Assembly: GCF_001428845.1 (NCBI RefSeq)
Contig: NZ_LMIU01000001.1
Location: forward strand, 186,984-250,983
Source: Achromobacter sp. Root83
GTDB lineage: Bacteria; Pseudomonadota; Gammaproteobacteria; Burkholderiales; Burkholderiaceae_B
Direction: 5' to 3'
DNA: 64,000 bases
The stretch's first letter is position 1; each line of letters begins with the position of its first letter. This document shows, piece after piece, positions 9,214 to 17,653 of this stretch. The notes under the pieces are model-generated. The model worked only from the letters and a program-made list of their open reading frames with translations. It was not told where the DNA came from and searched no databases. A program made the position numbers and the translations under genes.

Positions 9214-10229
9214 TCGATCACCGCGTAAAGATGGGACCGCACGTAATCGAGCGCCGAGAGCTCGCGGGCGGCCAGCGCGTGGGCGCCGACGCGGGCATTC
9301 CAGTGCAGTTCGCCGCCCGCCGCGCGGCGCCATTCGCGCAGCCGGCGCGAATAGTATTGCAGGTCGTATTCGGCCGTGACGCCGATGGCGCCATGCACCG
9401 CGTGGGCAATATCGGCGGCGCGGGTCACGGCCGCGCTGGCGCGGGCCTTGCCCTGCGCCGCCAGCAGCGGGCGCGGCATCCAGGTGGGGCTTTGAAACGC
9501 CAGTTGGGCGGCCGCGCGCACGGCCCAGACCTGCTCGGCCAGGACGCTGATCTGTTGCTGCACAGCCTGGAAGCGGCCGATGGGCTTGCCGAACTGCGTG
9601 CGCTGGTTGGCGTAGTCCACGGTCAGTTCCAGGATTCGATCCAGGGCGCCGGCGATGATTCCCGCGTAGGCCACGGCGGCCAGGTCGGCCAGGTCGGCGT
9701 CGGCCACGTTGGCCAGCGGCGCTACATCCACCACGGCGCCGGGCCAGCGCAGATCGGCGTCGAGGCTGCCGTGTCCGCCCGATGCCGCCGCCTGCCCGCC
9801 GGCGACGGGCAGCAGCCGGGCGCCGCCAGGCACGGCGGCCAGCACCCATTCGGCGGCCAGGGCGGCACCCACCGCATGGGCCTGGACGCCATCGGCATCG
9901 ATGACGACCGCCGCCGGCGCCAGGGCAATCGGGCCCGCGGGCGGCGTATGGCCGGCGGCGTGCAACCAGGCGCGCGCAAGCAGTGTCTGGATGACCGGCG
10001 CGCCGACGGCATGCCAGCCAACCGCCTGCGCCAGGGGCGCGATATCGGCCAGGCGCAGGCCGGCGCCGTTCGCGTCTTCGGGCAGGAGCGCATCCAGGAA
10101 GCCGGATGCTTCGATGGCCTCCCAGGCCGCCGCGGGCGCCTGTCCGCGTTCGACGGCGCGCAATACGTCGGTAGGGTAGGCCTGCGTCAGCAGGCGGCGG
10201 GCGGTGTCGCCGAACAGAGAGTCCGTCAT
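9210..10229 (-). CDS. Acyl-CoA dehydrogenase, divergent short subunit
   Basis: A 339-residue flavoprotein of the acyl-CoA dehydrogenase superfamily, starting MTDSLFGDTARRLL. The C-terminal domain segment beginning AVHGAIGVTAEYD is recognisable, but the normal length (about 380) is not reached and the usual active-site Glu-Gly-Thr segment near the end is absent. It lies 8 bases after a more canonical dehydrogenase (10238-11389). Paired unequal genes of this kind often form mixed tetramers, for example in steroid side-chain degradation, so a heteromeric enzyme is likely. Confidence 0.86.
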   Translation of the reverse strand: MTDSLFGDTARRLLTQAYPTDVLRAVERGQAPAAAWEAIEASGFLDALLPEDANGAGLRLADIAPLAQAVGWHAVGAPVIQTLLARAWLHAAGHTPPAGPIALAPAAVVIDADGVQAHAVGAALAAEWVLAAVPGGARLLPVAGGQAAASGGHGSLDADLRWPGAVVDVAPLANVADADLADLAAVAYAGIIAGALDRILELTVDYANQRTQFGKPIGRFQAVQQQISVLAEQVWAVRAAAQLAFQSPTWMPRPLLAAQGKARASAAVTRAADIAHAVHGAIGVTAEYDLQYYSRRLREWRRAAGGELHWNARVGAHALAARELSALDYVRSHLYAVIE

Positions 10230-10237
10230 GTTCCTTC

Positions 10238-11389
10238 CTATCTGAGACCGAGGCCGCGGGCGATGATGCCGCGCAGGATTTCGCGGGTGCCGCCGCGCAG
10301 CGAGAACGTGGGGCTGACTTGCTCCACGTAGGCCAGCGTGCGCATAAGTTCGGGCGGGGCGGGGCGGTCCGGGTTTTGGCCCAGCGCCTGTGCGACCAGG
10401 TCCGGAATGCGCTGTTCCAGTTCCGTGCCCAGGTCCTTGACCAGGGCGGCCTCGATGACGGGGCTGAGCCCGCGAGCCAGCTGACCCGCGATCGCCAGCG
10501 ACATGGCGCGCAAGGAGGCCAGTTGGGTCAGGACATCGCCCAGCGCCGCGACGGTTTGCGCGTCGTCGATCTTCGCGGCGCGGCAATGCGCCAGCCAGCA
10601 TTGCACCAGCGCCATGCTGGAATAGATGCGCTCGGGGCCGCTGCGCTCGAACGCCAGTTCGGCATTGACCTGCTGCCAGCCGTCGCCTTCGGTGCCGATC
10701 AGCGCCTGCGCGTCGAGGGTAACGTCGTCGAAGAACACTTCCGAAAAATGCGCGTCGCCGGCCAGGTCCTCGATGGGACGCACCGTCACGCCGGGCAGGG
10801 AAAGATCGACGATGATCTGCGACAGCCCCTGGTGCCTGTCGGCCGCCGTGCCCGAGGTCCGCACCAGCGCGATCATGTACTGCGAACGATGGGCATTGGT
10901 GGTCCAGATCTTGCTGCCATTGAGCAGCCAGCCGCCGTCGCGCGGTTCGGCGCGGGTGCGGATGCTGGCCAGGTCGGAACCGGAATTCGGCTCGCTCATG
11001 CCGATGCAGAAAAAAGCTTCGGCGCGGCAGATGCGGGGAAGATAGAACTGGCGTTGCGCCTCGGTGCCGTACTTCAGGATCAGCGGCGCGCTCTGGCGAT
11101 CGGCGATCCAATGCGCCGATACCGGTGCGCCCGCGCACAGCAGTTCTTCGGACAGCACGAAGCGCGCGAAGTGACCACGCGCGGCGCCGCCGTATTCGCG
11201 CGGCAGGGTCATGCCCAGCCAGCCGCGCGCCGCCAGCGCGCGGCTGAAATCGGCGTCAAAGCCCATCCATGAGCGCGCCCGCCGGTCGGCGGGCACGTCC
11301 GCCATGGCGCCTGCCAGGAAGTCGCGTATCTCGGTTCGCAGCGCCTCGTCCTCGGCGGGAATGGCGGTCAGCTCAAGGGTATCGATCAT
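10238..11389 (-). CDS. Acyl-CoA dehydrogenase, larger subunit
   Basis: A 383-residue acyl-CoA dehydrogenase with the FAD-site segment CIGMSEPNSGSDLASI and the substrate loop GSKIWTTNAH. Near the C-terminus the segment GGTREILRGIIAR corresponds to the usual Y-E-G-T region, with Gly in place of the common catalytic Glu. Start is uncertain: ATG at 11389 gives MIDTLELTAIP, while ATG at 11404 adds five residues; neither has a good ribosome site. It is the first gene of the minus-strand catabolic run. Confidence 0.88.
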   Translation of the reverse strand: MIDTLELTAIPAEDEALRTEIRDFLAGAMADVPADRRARSWMGFDADFSRALAARGWLGMTLPREYGGAARGHFARFVLSEELLCAGAPVSAHWIADRQSAPLILKYGTEAQRQFYLPRICRAEAFFCIGMSEPNSGSDLASIRTRAEPRDGGWLLNGSKIWTTNAHRSQYMIALVRTSGTAADRHQGLSQIIVDLSLPGVTVRPIEDLAGDAHFSEVFFDDVTLDAQALIGTEGDGWQQVNAELAFERSGPERIYSSMALVQCWLAHCRAAKIDDAQTVAALGDVLTQLASLRAMSLAIAGQLARGLSPVIEAALVKDLGTELEQRIPDLVAQALGQNPDRPAPPELMRTLAYVEQVSPTFSLRGGTREILRGIIARGLGLR

Positions 11390-11722
11390 GTCTCCATCCA
11401 ACATCTCTTTTGCGATGGACTATCCCCCGTGGTGCTGAGACCCGTCTAATATTTTTTTTTGGCTGGTTGATATGTTTTTCGTATCGAAGGCCGGGAGTAA
11501 CCCTGATGCGCCAGGGCCTGCGCTGTGCCTGGGGCGCCACGCGAACAGTGATATCGCATCGGTATCGGGCGGCGCCCAAACAGTATTGGACGCATCGCGC
11601 GCGCGCCGCCTACGCTGGATGCGGCCCTGGGCTGCCGGCTCGCGAATTCGCAACGGCTCCGGGCATGTATCGAGCCTGACCTACCAGGTTTGTATCCACC
11701 CCATCAGCGAGGCATTGCGGGC
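11390..11722. promoter_or_regulatory. Divergent intergenic region between the catabolic operon and the crotonase gene
   Basis: A 333-base stretch without a convincing gene. It is markedly more AT-rich at 11445-11485 and includes a run of nine T at 11452-11460. The minus-strand dehydrogenase operon and the plus-strand crotonase must both be started from here. No clear operator palindrome was found and no regulator gene is adjacent. A GAGG ribosome site stands about 10 bases before the crotonase ATG at 11723. Confidence 0.45.
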
Positions 11723-12523
11723 ATGAGCGATTTATTGCAATACGAGCAGGATACGGACGGCATCGTCGTCCTGACGCTGGACCATCCCGAAACCCGCAAT
11801 GCCCTGACCGGCAATGCCATGGTTGATGCCTTGCTGCAGGCGTGCGCGCGCATCGAGGGCGATCCCACGGTACGGGTCGTCATCCTTACCGCCCGCGGGT
11901 CCGTGTTTTCTTCCGGGGGCAATATCCACGACATGCAGCGCCAGATCGGGCCCGAGGTTGGCGCCGCTTCGCTGCGCCAGGAATATCGGCACGGCATACA
12001 GCGTCTGCCCCTTGCCATGCACGCGCTCGAAGTCCCCACCATCGCCGCCGTCAATGGCCCGGCCATCGGCGCGGGCTGCGACCTGGCCTGCATGTGCGAT
12101 GTGCGCATCGCGGCCGACGAAGCGACCTTCGCCGAGAGTTTCGTCAAGCTGGGCATCGTGCCCGGTGACGGCGGGGCCTGGTTCCTGCCGCGCCTGATCG
12201 GCATGGCGCGCGCGGCCGAGATGTCGTTCACCGGCGACGCGATCGACGCGCGCACGGCGGCCGACTGGGGCCTGGTGTCGCGCGTGGTGCCGTCGGCGGA
12301 CCTGCTGCCCACCGCCCGCGCGCTGGCGGGCCGCATGGCGGCGAATTCCCCCGAGGCCGTGCGCATGACCAAGCGCCTGCTGCGCGAAGGCCAGCACGCG
12401 CGGCTGGATACCTTGCTGGAGCTGTCGGCGGCCTACCAGGCGCTTGCGCACAAGACGCCGGCGCATGCCGAGGCGGTCGAAAACTTCATCGCGCGCCGCG
12501 CCGCGCGCAAGCCGCAAGGATGA
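11723..12523 (+). CDS. Enoyl-CoA hydratase/isomerase family protein
   Basis: A 266-residue crotonase. The start MSDLLQYEQDTDG at 11723 has GAGG upstream; the frame stays open 33 bases further but without support. The oxyanion-hole segments FSSGGNIHDM and NGPAIGAG are present. At the two catalytic Glu positions of the classical hydratase it has Asp (GCDLACMCD) and Phe, while an extra Asp lies in VPGDGG. That pattern points to an isomerase-like or other crotonase activity more than to standard hydration. A thiolase gene follows 55 bases downstream. Confidence 0.87.
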   Translation: MSDLLQYEQDTDGIVVLTLDHPETRNALTGNAMVDALLQACARIEGDPTVRVVILTARGSVFSSGGNIHDMQRQIGPEVGAASLRQEYRHGIQRLPLAMHALEVPTIAAVNGPAIGAGCDLACMCDVRIAADEATFAESFVKLGIVPGDGGAWFLPRLIGMARAAEMSFTGDAIDARTAADWGLVSRVVPSADLLPTARALAGRMAANSPEAVRMTKRLLREGQHARLDTLLELSAAYQALAHKTPAHAEAVENFIARRAARKPQG

Positions 12524-12578
12524 GGCGGGGACAGCGCGCGGGGCAGTATGATGGAAAGCACCACAAGGAGGAAACATC

Positions 12579-13760
12579 ATGAATGAAGTCATCGTCGCTT
12601 CGGCCGTTCGCACCGCCATCGGCGACTTCGGGGGCGCGCTGAAAGATGTGCCGCCCTGCGACCTGGGCGCGACCGTCATCAAGGCCGCGCTGGAACGCGC
12701 CGGCGTCGCGGGCGACGAGGTCGGCCATGTCGCCGTCGGCCACGTCATCAACACCGAACCGCGCGACATGTATCTGTCGCGCGTCGCGGCCATGAATGCC
12801 GGGATCGCCAAGGAAACGCCGGCCTTCAACGTCAACCGGCTGTGCGGGTCGGGCCTGCAGGCCATCGTGTCGGCGGCGCAGACCATCATGCTGGGCGATG
12901 CCGAGATCGCCGTGGGCGCCGGCGCCGAAAGCATGAGCCGCGCGCCCTACATCGCACCGGCTCAGCGCTGGGGCGCGCGCATGGGCGACAGCGTCATGCT
13001 GGACATGATGACCGGCGCGCTGTCCGATCCCTTTGGCCGCATGCACATGGGCGTCACGGCTGAAAACGTGGCGGCCAAGTTCGGCATCAGCCGCCAGGAC
13101 CAGGACGCCGTCGCCGCCGAATCGCACCGCCGCGCGGCGGCCGCCATCGATGCGGGCTACTTCCGGGACCAGATCGTGCCGGTGGTCATGAAGTCGCGCA
13201 AGGGCGAAATCGTGTTCGACACCGACGAGCACGTGCGCCGCGACGTGACCGCGGACAGCCTGGCGACGCTCAAGGCGGTCTTCCAGAAGGAAAATGGCAC
13301 CGTCACGGCGGGCAACGCCTCCGGGCTGAACGATGGCGCGGGCGCGCTGGTGCTGATGAACGCCAGCGTGGCGGCCAAGCGCGGCGTCAAGCCGCTGGCC
13401 CGCCTGGTGGCCTATGCCCACGCGGGCGTGGACCCCGAGATCATGGGCATCGGCCCGGTGCCGGCCACGCAGGCCGCGCTCAAGCGCGCCGGCCTGACCG
13501 TCGACCAGCTTGACGTGATCGAAGCCAACGAAGCCTTTGCCGCGCAGGCATGCGCGGTGTCGCGCGAACTGAAGCTGGATCCGGCCAAGGTGAATCCCAA
13601 CGGCAGCGGCATCGGCCTGGGCCACCCCATCGGCGCGACGGGCGCGATCATCGCCACCAAGGCGCTGCACGAACTGCAACGCGTGGGCGGGCGCTACGCG
13701 CTGGTCACCATGTGCATCGGCGGCGGCCAGGGCATCGCCGCGATCTTCGAACGGATCTGA
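12579..13760 (+). CDS. Acetyl-CoA acyltransferase (thiolase)
   Basis: A 393-residue thiolase with the complete triad: C89 in NRLCGSG, H349 in [10 protein letters not shown] and C379 in MCIGGGQG. A strong AAGGAGG ribosome site precedes the ATG. It cleaves 3-ketoacyl-CoA with CoA, or condenses two acetyl-CoA in reverse. The length and motifs match the acetoacetyl-CoA thiolase group, but substrate preference is not readable. With the upstream crotonase it would finish a beta-oxidation route. Confidence 0.93.
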   Translation: MNEVIVASAVRTAIGDFGGALKDVPPCDLGATVIKAALERAGVAGDEVGHVAVGHVINTEPRDMYLSRVAAMNAGIAKETPAFNVNRLCGSGLQAIVSAAQTIMLGDAEIAVGAGAESMSRAPYIAPAQRWGARMGDSVMLDMMTGALSDPFGRMHMGVTAENVAAKFGISRQDQDAVAAESHRRAAAAIDAGYFRDQIVPVVMKSRKGEIVFDTDEHVRRDVTADSLATLKAVFQKENGTVTAGNASGLNDGAGALVLMNASVAAKRGVKPLARLVAYAHAGVDPEIMGIGPVPATQAALKRAGLTVDQLDVIEANEAFAAQACAVSRELKLDPAKVNPNGSGIGLGHPIGATGAIIATKALHELQRVGGRYALVTMCIGGGQGIAAIFERI

Positions 13761-13774
13761 TCCCGCCGGCAGGC

Positions 13775-13849
13775 CCGCGCCCGCCATGGTCCTGGAAATC
13801 CGCGCCCGCCGTGGCTTGGATTTTCCGGGCCATGGCGGGCGCGGCTTTT
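13775..13849. terminator. Large bidirectional terminator hairpin between thiolase and iclR genes
   Basis: Perfect 15-base inverted arms at 13775-13789 and 13830-13844 (CCGCGCCCGCCATGG and its complement) enclose a 40-base loop. The loop holds a second, nearly complementary pair (GGAAATCC and GGATTTTCC), so the stem can extend. The right arm is followed by CTTTT. Its place between convergent genes fits transcription termination in both directions. Confidence 0.75.
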
Positions 13850-14622
13850 CAGGCGTGGCCCAGGTAATCCTTGGCCCAGGCCTGGCATTCGGCGTGCAGC
13901 AGTGCGCCCATCTGCGCCCGACGCGGCCCGTCGAGCCGGCTGCTGATCGCGCCAAAGCTGAACGCCACCCAGGTCAGTTCCGACACCGGGAATGCGACGC
14001 CCACGCCCGAGACGCCCGGCGTGATGGTATCCACGATTTCGGCATGGCCCGTCTGGCGGGTCTGTTTCACGGCCTTCATCAGCGCGGTGCTGGACATGCC
14101 GATCTGCGCGTAGCTGGCGGCATGGCGCGCATACAGCGCCGAAATTTCCTCATCCGGCAGGCTTGCCATCAGCGCCAGCCCGCCCGCGCCCACGCCCAGC
14201 AGGCGGCGCTCTCCCTGGTCGATGGTGAACACCTTCACGGGGAACGAGCCGGCCTCGCGCAGCAGGCACAGCGCGTAATCGCCCTGGCGGATCACCAGGA
14301 ACACGGTGTCTCCGGACAGGCGCGCCAGCTTTTGCGCGAACGGACGCAACGCGTCCAGCAAGGGCGTGCGCCGCAATGCGGCAAATCCCAGTTGCATGGA
14401 GTCCACGCCCAGCCGGTAGCGCCGGCTGCGGGCGTCGCGCTCCGCGAACTGTTCTTCCAGCAGGCAGCTCAGCAGGCGGTGGGCGGTGGAGCGTTCCAGT
14501 CCGGTGGCCGCCATGACGCCTTGGAGGTCTATGCCTTCTTCCTGGTGCTGCGCCAGCACGCGCAGCATGCCCAGGGCGCGCCGCATGCTTTGGGTGCCGC
14601 CGGTGGAGCCTGTGGTGTTCAT
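13849..14622 (-). CDS. IclR family transcriptional regulator
   Basis: A 257-residue regulator with an N-terminal winged helix-turn-helix (about 15-75, including GLERSTAHRLLSCLLEEQF) and a C-terminal effector-binding domain (about 90-255). IclR proteins usually control a divergent catabolic operon and respond to a pathway acid. Here the divergent neighbours are a crotonase and an NDP-forming acyl-CoA synthetase at 14735-17616. An inverted repeat in the shared spacer (14635-14687) is a candidate operator. Confidence 0.93.
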   Translation of the reverse strand: MNTTGSTGGTQSMRRALGMLRVLAQHQEEGIDLQGVMAATGLERSTAHRLLSCLLEEQFAERDARSRRYRLGVDSMQLGFAALRRTPLLDALRPFAQKLARLSGDTVFLVIRQGDYALCLLREAGSFPVKVFTIDQGERRLLGVGAGGLALMASLPDEEISALYARHAASYAQIGMSSTALMKAVKQTRQTGHAEIVDTITPGVSGVGVAFPVSELTWVAFSFGAISSRLDGPRRAQMGALLHAECQAWAKDYLGHA

Positions 14623-14634
14623 ATTGTGGGAAAC

Positions 14635-14687
14635 CTTGGTTGAATATTTTGTATTCTAGGATTCTGGGTGCGTTAATTCAAACCAAG
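14635..14687. promoter_or_regulatory. Inverted repeat in the iclR/crotonase divergent promoter (candidate IclR operator)
   Basis: CTTGGTTGAAT at 14635-14645 faces ATTCAAACCAAG at 14676-14687; the arms match over 11 bases with one base inserted in the right arm. The spacer is AT-rich, unlike the surrounding coding DNA. Position between the divergent ATGs at 14622 and 14735 fits an operator for the IclR protein. Confidence 0.5.
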
Positions 14688-14734
14688 CGATCGTGCCGCT
14701 TTCGACGGCGCGGCAACACAAGGACGAGGAGACC

Positions 14735-15535
14735 ATGGAATACGCCACCCTGGCCGTCGAGCGGCACGACTCGGTATGCCGCATCAGCCTGGCGCGGGAA
14801 TCCGCGCGCAATGCGCAAAGCCAGCAGATGCTGGACGAACTGGATGACGCCCTGACGCGGGCCGAACAGGACGACTCGGTGCGGGTCGTGGTGCTGGCCG
14901 GCCGAGGCGCGCATTTCTCGGCGGGACATGACTTGAAGGAGGCCCAGGCGAAACGGGCCGACTTCACGGTGGAAGAGCGTTGGGACTACGAGTCGCGCCG
15001 CTATTACGGCTACTGCCTTCGCATCTGGGACTTTCCCAAGCCTACCGTGGCGCAGGTGCAGGGGGCGTGCGTGGCGGGCGGTTTCATGATCGCCAACATG
15101 TGCGACCTGGTGGTGTGCTCGGATACCGCCTACTTCTCGGACCCGGTGGGCCATACGCTGGCGGCGGCCGCCACCGAAGTGCTGATCCATCCCTGGGTGA
15201 TGGGGCTGCGCAAAGCCAAGGAAATGCTCTACACCGGCGAAAAGGTGGATGCGCAGGAAGCGCTGCGCATCGGCATGGTGAACCGCGTCGTGCCCGAAGC
15301 CGAGCTGGACGAGGCCACCCTGGCGCTGGCCCGGCGCATCGCGCAGGCGCCGCCGTTCGGACTGCGGCTGATCAAGCGTTCGCTCAACCGCACGGCCGAC
15401 GCGCAGGGCTTTCGCACGGCGCTGTCGGCGCACTTCGATACCCACCAGTTATCGCACCTGAGCGAAGAATTCCAGGCGGTGCGCGAACGCGGCCTTGCCC
15501 AGGCGATCCAGCGCAACAAGGGCGAAGCGGCATGA
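14735..15535 (+). CDS. Enoyl-CoA hydratase/isomerase family protein lacking both classical glutamates
   Basis: A 266-residue crotonase starting METM-like at 14735 (MEYATLAVERHDS) behind a GAGGAG ribosome site. Oxyanion-hole segments FSAGHDLKEAQ and GACVAGG are kept. At the two catalytic Glu positions it has Met (GGFMIANMCD) and Val (SDPVGHT), so it is unlikely to be a normal enoyl-CoA hydratase; related proteins include decarboxylases, hydrolases and isomerases. Its stop overlaps the next gene's ATG by 4 bases, tying it to the acyl-CoA synthetase. Confidence 0.87.
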   Translation: MEYATLAVERHDSVCRISLARESARNAQSQQMLDELDDALTRAEQDDSVRVVVLAGRGAHFSAGHDLKEAQAKRADFTVEERWDYESRRYYGYCLRIWDFPKPTVAQVQGACVAGGFMIANMCDLVVCSDTAYFSDPVGHTLAAAATEVLIHPWVMGLRKAKEMLYTGEKVDAQEALRIGMVNRVVPEAELDEATLALARRIAQAPPFGLRLIKRSLNRTADAQGFRTALSAHFDTHQLSHLSEEFQAVRERGLAQAIQRNKGEAA

Positions 15536-17616
15536 CGCCTAGCCTCGACCCCCTGCTCAACCCCCGCTCGATCGCGATGATCGGCGCCAGTTCCAATCCC
15601 GGGCGCATCGGCGGCATGCCGCTGGAACTGCTGAGCCGTTTCGGTTTCCAGGGTGGCATCTATCCCGTCAACCCGAAGTACCAGGAGGTGTTCGGCCTGC
15701 GTTGCTGGCCCGACATCGAAGCCGTGCCGGAGCCGGTGGATCTGGCGGTGCTGGCGATCGCCGCGGCGGAAGTGACGCCCATGCTGCGCCGCTGCCACGC
15801 CAAGGGCATTCGGGCTGCCATCGTTTACGCGGCCGGCTTTGCCGAGGCGGGCGGCGGGGGCATCCGCCTGCAGGACGAGCTGGAAGCGTTCGTCGCGGAA
15901 AGCGGCATGGCCGTGGCCGGCCCGAACTGCATGGGCTTCGCCAACCTGAACACGCAGGCCCACACCGCGTTCGCATCGGTCTTCAAGACCGCGCCGGCGC
16001 AGGACGGACCCGGCACCGTCAGTCTGCTCACGCAGAGCGGCAACGTGTGCGCGGCTGTTTATGCCATCGCGCGCAGGCTGGGCCTGCCGTTTTCGCACTT
16101 CATCAATACGGGCAACGAGGCCTGCCTGGATTTCTCGCAATATCTGGAGTACCTGGCGGCCGACCCCCATACGGAAATCGTGCTGGGCTACATCGAGCAG
16201 CTGCGCGACGGCGAACGCTTCGTGCGCGCGTGCCGCGAAGTGGAGCGCCAGGGCAAGCTGCTGATCGCCCTGAAGGCGGGCACCACGGACAAGGGGGCGC
16301 AGGCGGTGCAATCGCACACCTCGGCGCTGGCCGGCGACCGGCGCGTGTACGCGGCCGCCTTTCGGCAATTGAACGTGATCGAGGCCACCGATTTTGCGCA
16401 GATGGCGCACGTGGCCAGCCTGGCGACGCTGCGGCATCGCACGGCCGGCAAGCGCGTGGCGGTGCTGACGATGTCCGGCGCCCTGGGAGCCATCCTCGCG
16501 GACAAGTTCATCGCGGCGGGACTGGAACTGCCGGACCTGCCGGCCGAGCTGCAGGCGGTGCTGCGCGGCGGCATTCCCGACTATGGCATGGTGGGAAATC
16601 CGGTGGACGTGACCGGCAACGTGGTCAACGATCCCGCCTTCGTGCGCACCGTGCTGCAGGCGTTGGCCACCACGGACGCGATCGACGCCGTGGTGGTGTA
16701 TGCGCCCGGCTACATGCTGGACCGCATGGCCGACGCGCTGGCCGATGTGTCGCGCCAGCACCAGCGCCTGTTCGTCGCGATCGATACCGGCCTGGCGCAA
16801 AGCCGGGACGCATTGCGCGAAGCCGAGGTGGCGGTGTTCGACGATCTGGGCCTGGCCGTGTCGGCGCTGGCGCCTTATCTGCTGTGGTGCGAGGCACGCG
16901 CGGCCCGGCGGCAGGCGCCCGCGCCTCGGCTCGATTCCACGCCGGCGCCATCCTTGCCCTGCAACGAAACGCAGGCGCGCGCCTACGTGGCCGCCTTCGG
17001 GCTGGATCAGGCGCGGGCATCCGCGGCGCGCGGCGCGGAGGATGCCGTGCGGGACGCGCGGATGGCGGGATATCCGGTCGCCTTGAAGATCCTGAGTCCC
17101 GACATCGCGCACAAAACCGAAGCCGGCGGCGTGGCGCTGAATCTGGCCGACGACGAGGCCGTGCGGCACGCCTATGCGCAGGTGACCCAGGCCGCGGCGC
17201 GGCTCCGGCCCGATGCGCGCATCGACGGCGTGATGGTTCAGAAGATGGAACGCGGCGTGGCGGAGCTTATCGTCGGCGCCGCGCGCGACCCGGTCTTCGG
17301 TCCCGTGCTGACGGTGGGGCTGGGCGGCGTGCTGACGGAGATCTATCAGGACACCAGTCACCGCCTGCTGCCGGTGGACGAGGACATCGCCTTGCAGATG
17401 TTGCGTGAACTCAAGGCGTTTGCGTTGTTGGACGGCTATCGGGGCAAGCCCCGGGCGGATCTGGCGGCGGCATGCAGGAGCATCGTGGCCGTGGGCAATG
17501 CCTTGCTTGCCGCGCCCGCGCATGTGGCGGAAATCGAAGTGAATCCATTGCTGATCAAAGAGGCGGGACAAGGCGTCGCCGTGCTGGATGCCCTGATCCT
17601 GCCCGCAATCCCATAG
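15532..17616 (+). CDS. NDP-forming acyl-CoA synthetase (acetate-CoA ligase family)
   Basis: A 694-residue single-chain enzyme with the usual order: CoA-binding domain (from MIGASSNPGRIGG near residue 15), two succinyl-CoA-ligase-like domains, then an ATP-grasp domain (about 480-690). H262 in QSHTSALAG is the phosphorylated His expected in this family. It makes acyl-CoA from an acid, CoA and ATP (or GTP) with NDP and phosphate release. The 4-base overlap with the crotonase gene and the Bug receptor downstream suggest a module for uptake and activation of an acid. Confidence 0.92.
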   Translation: MTPSLDPLLNPRSIAMIGASSNPGRIGGMPLELLSRFGFQGGIYPVNPKYQEVFGLRCWPDIEAVPEPVDLAVLAIAAAEVTPMLRRCHAKGIRAAIVYAAGFAEAGGGGIRLQDELEAFVAESGMAVAGPNCMGFANLNTQAHTAFASVFKTAPAQDGPGTVSLLTQSGNVCAAVYAIARRLGLPFSHFINTGNEACLDFSQYLEYLAADPHTEIVLGYIEQLRDGERFVRACREVERQGKLLIALKAGTTDKGAQAVQSHTSALAGDRRVYAAAFRQLNVIEATDFAQMAHVASLATLRHRTAGKRVAVLTMSGALGAILADKFIAAGLELPDLPAELQAVLRGGIPDYGMVGNPVDVTGNVVNDPAFVRTVLQALATTDAIDAVVVYAPGYMLDRMADALADVSRQHQRLFVAIDTGLAQSRDALREAEVAVFDDLGLAVSALAPYLLWCEARAARRQAPAPRLDSTPAPSLPCNETQARAYVAAFGLDQARASAARGAEDAVRDARMAGYPVALKILSPDIAHKTEAGGVALNLADDEAVRHAYAQVTQAAARLRPDARIDGVMVQKMERGVAELIVGAARDPVFGPVLTVGLGGVLTEIYQDTSHRLLPVDEDIALQMLRELKAFALLDGYRGKPRADLAAACRSIVAVGNALLAAPAHVAEIEVNPLLIKEAGQGVAVLDALILPAIP

Positions 17617-17653
17617 CGCGATAACGCGCAGCCTACCCCAGGAGGAGACAAGC

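Noticed and set aside
11420..11653. Short frames in the 11390-11722 spacer
   Set aside because: They have mixed composition, no ribosome site and overlap the AT-rich promoter segment.
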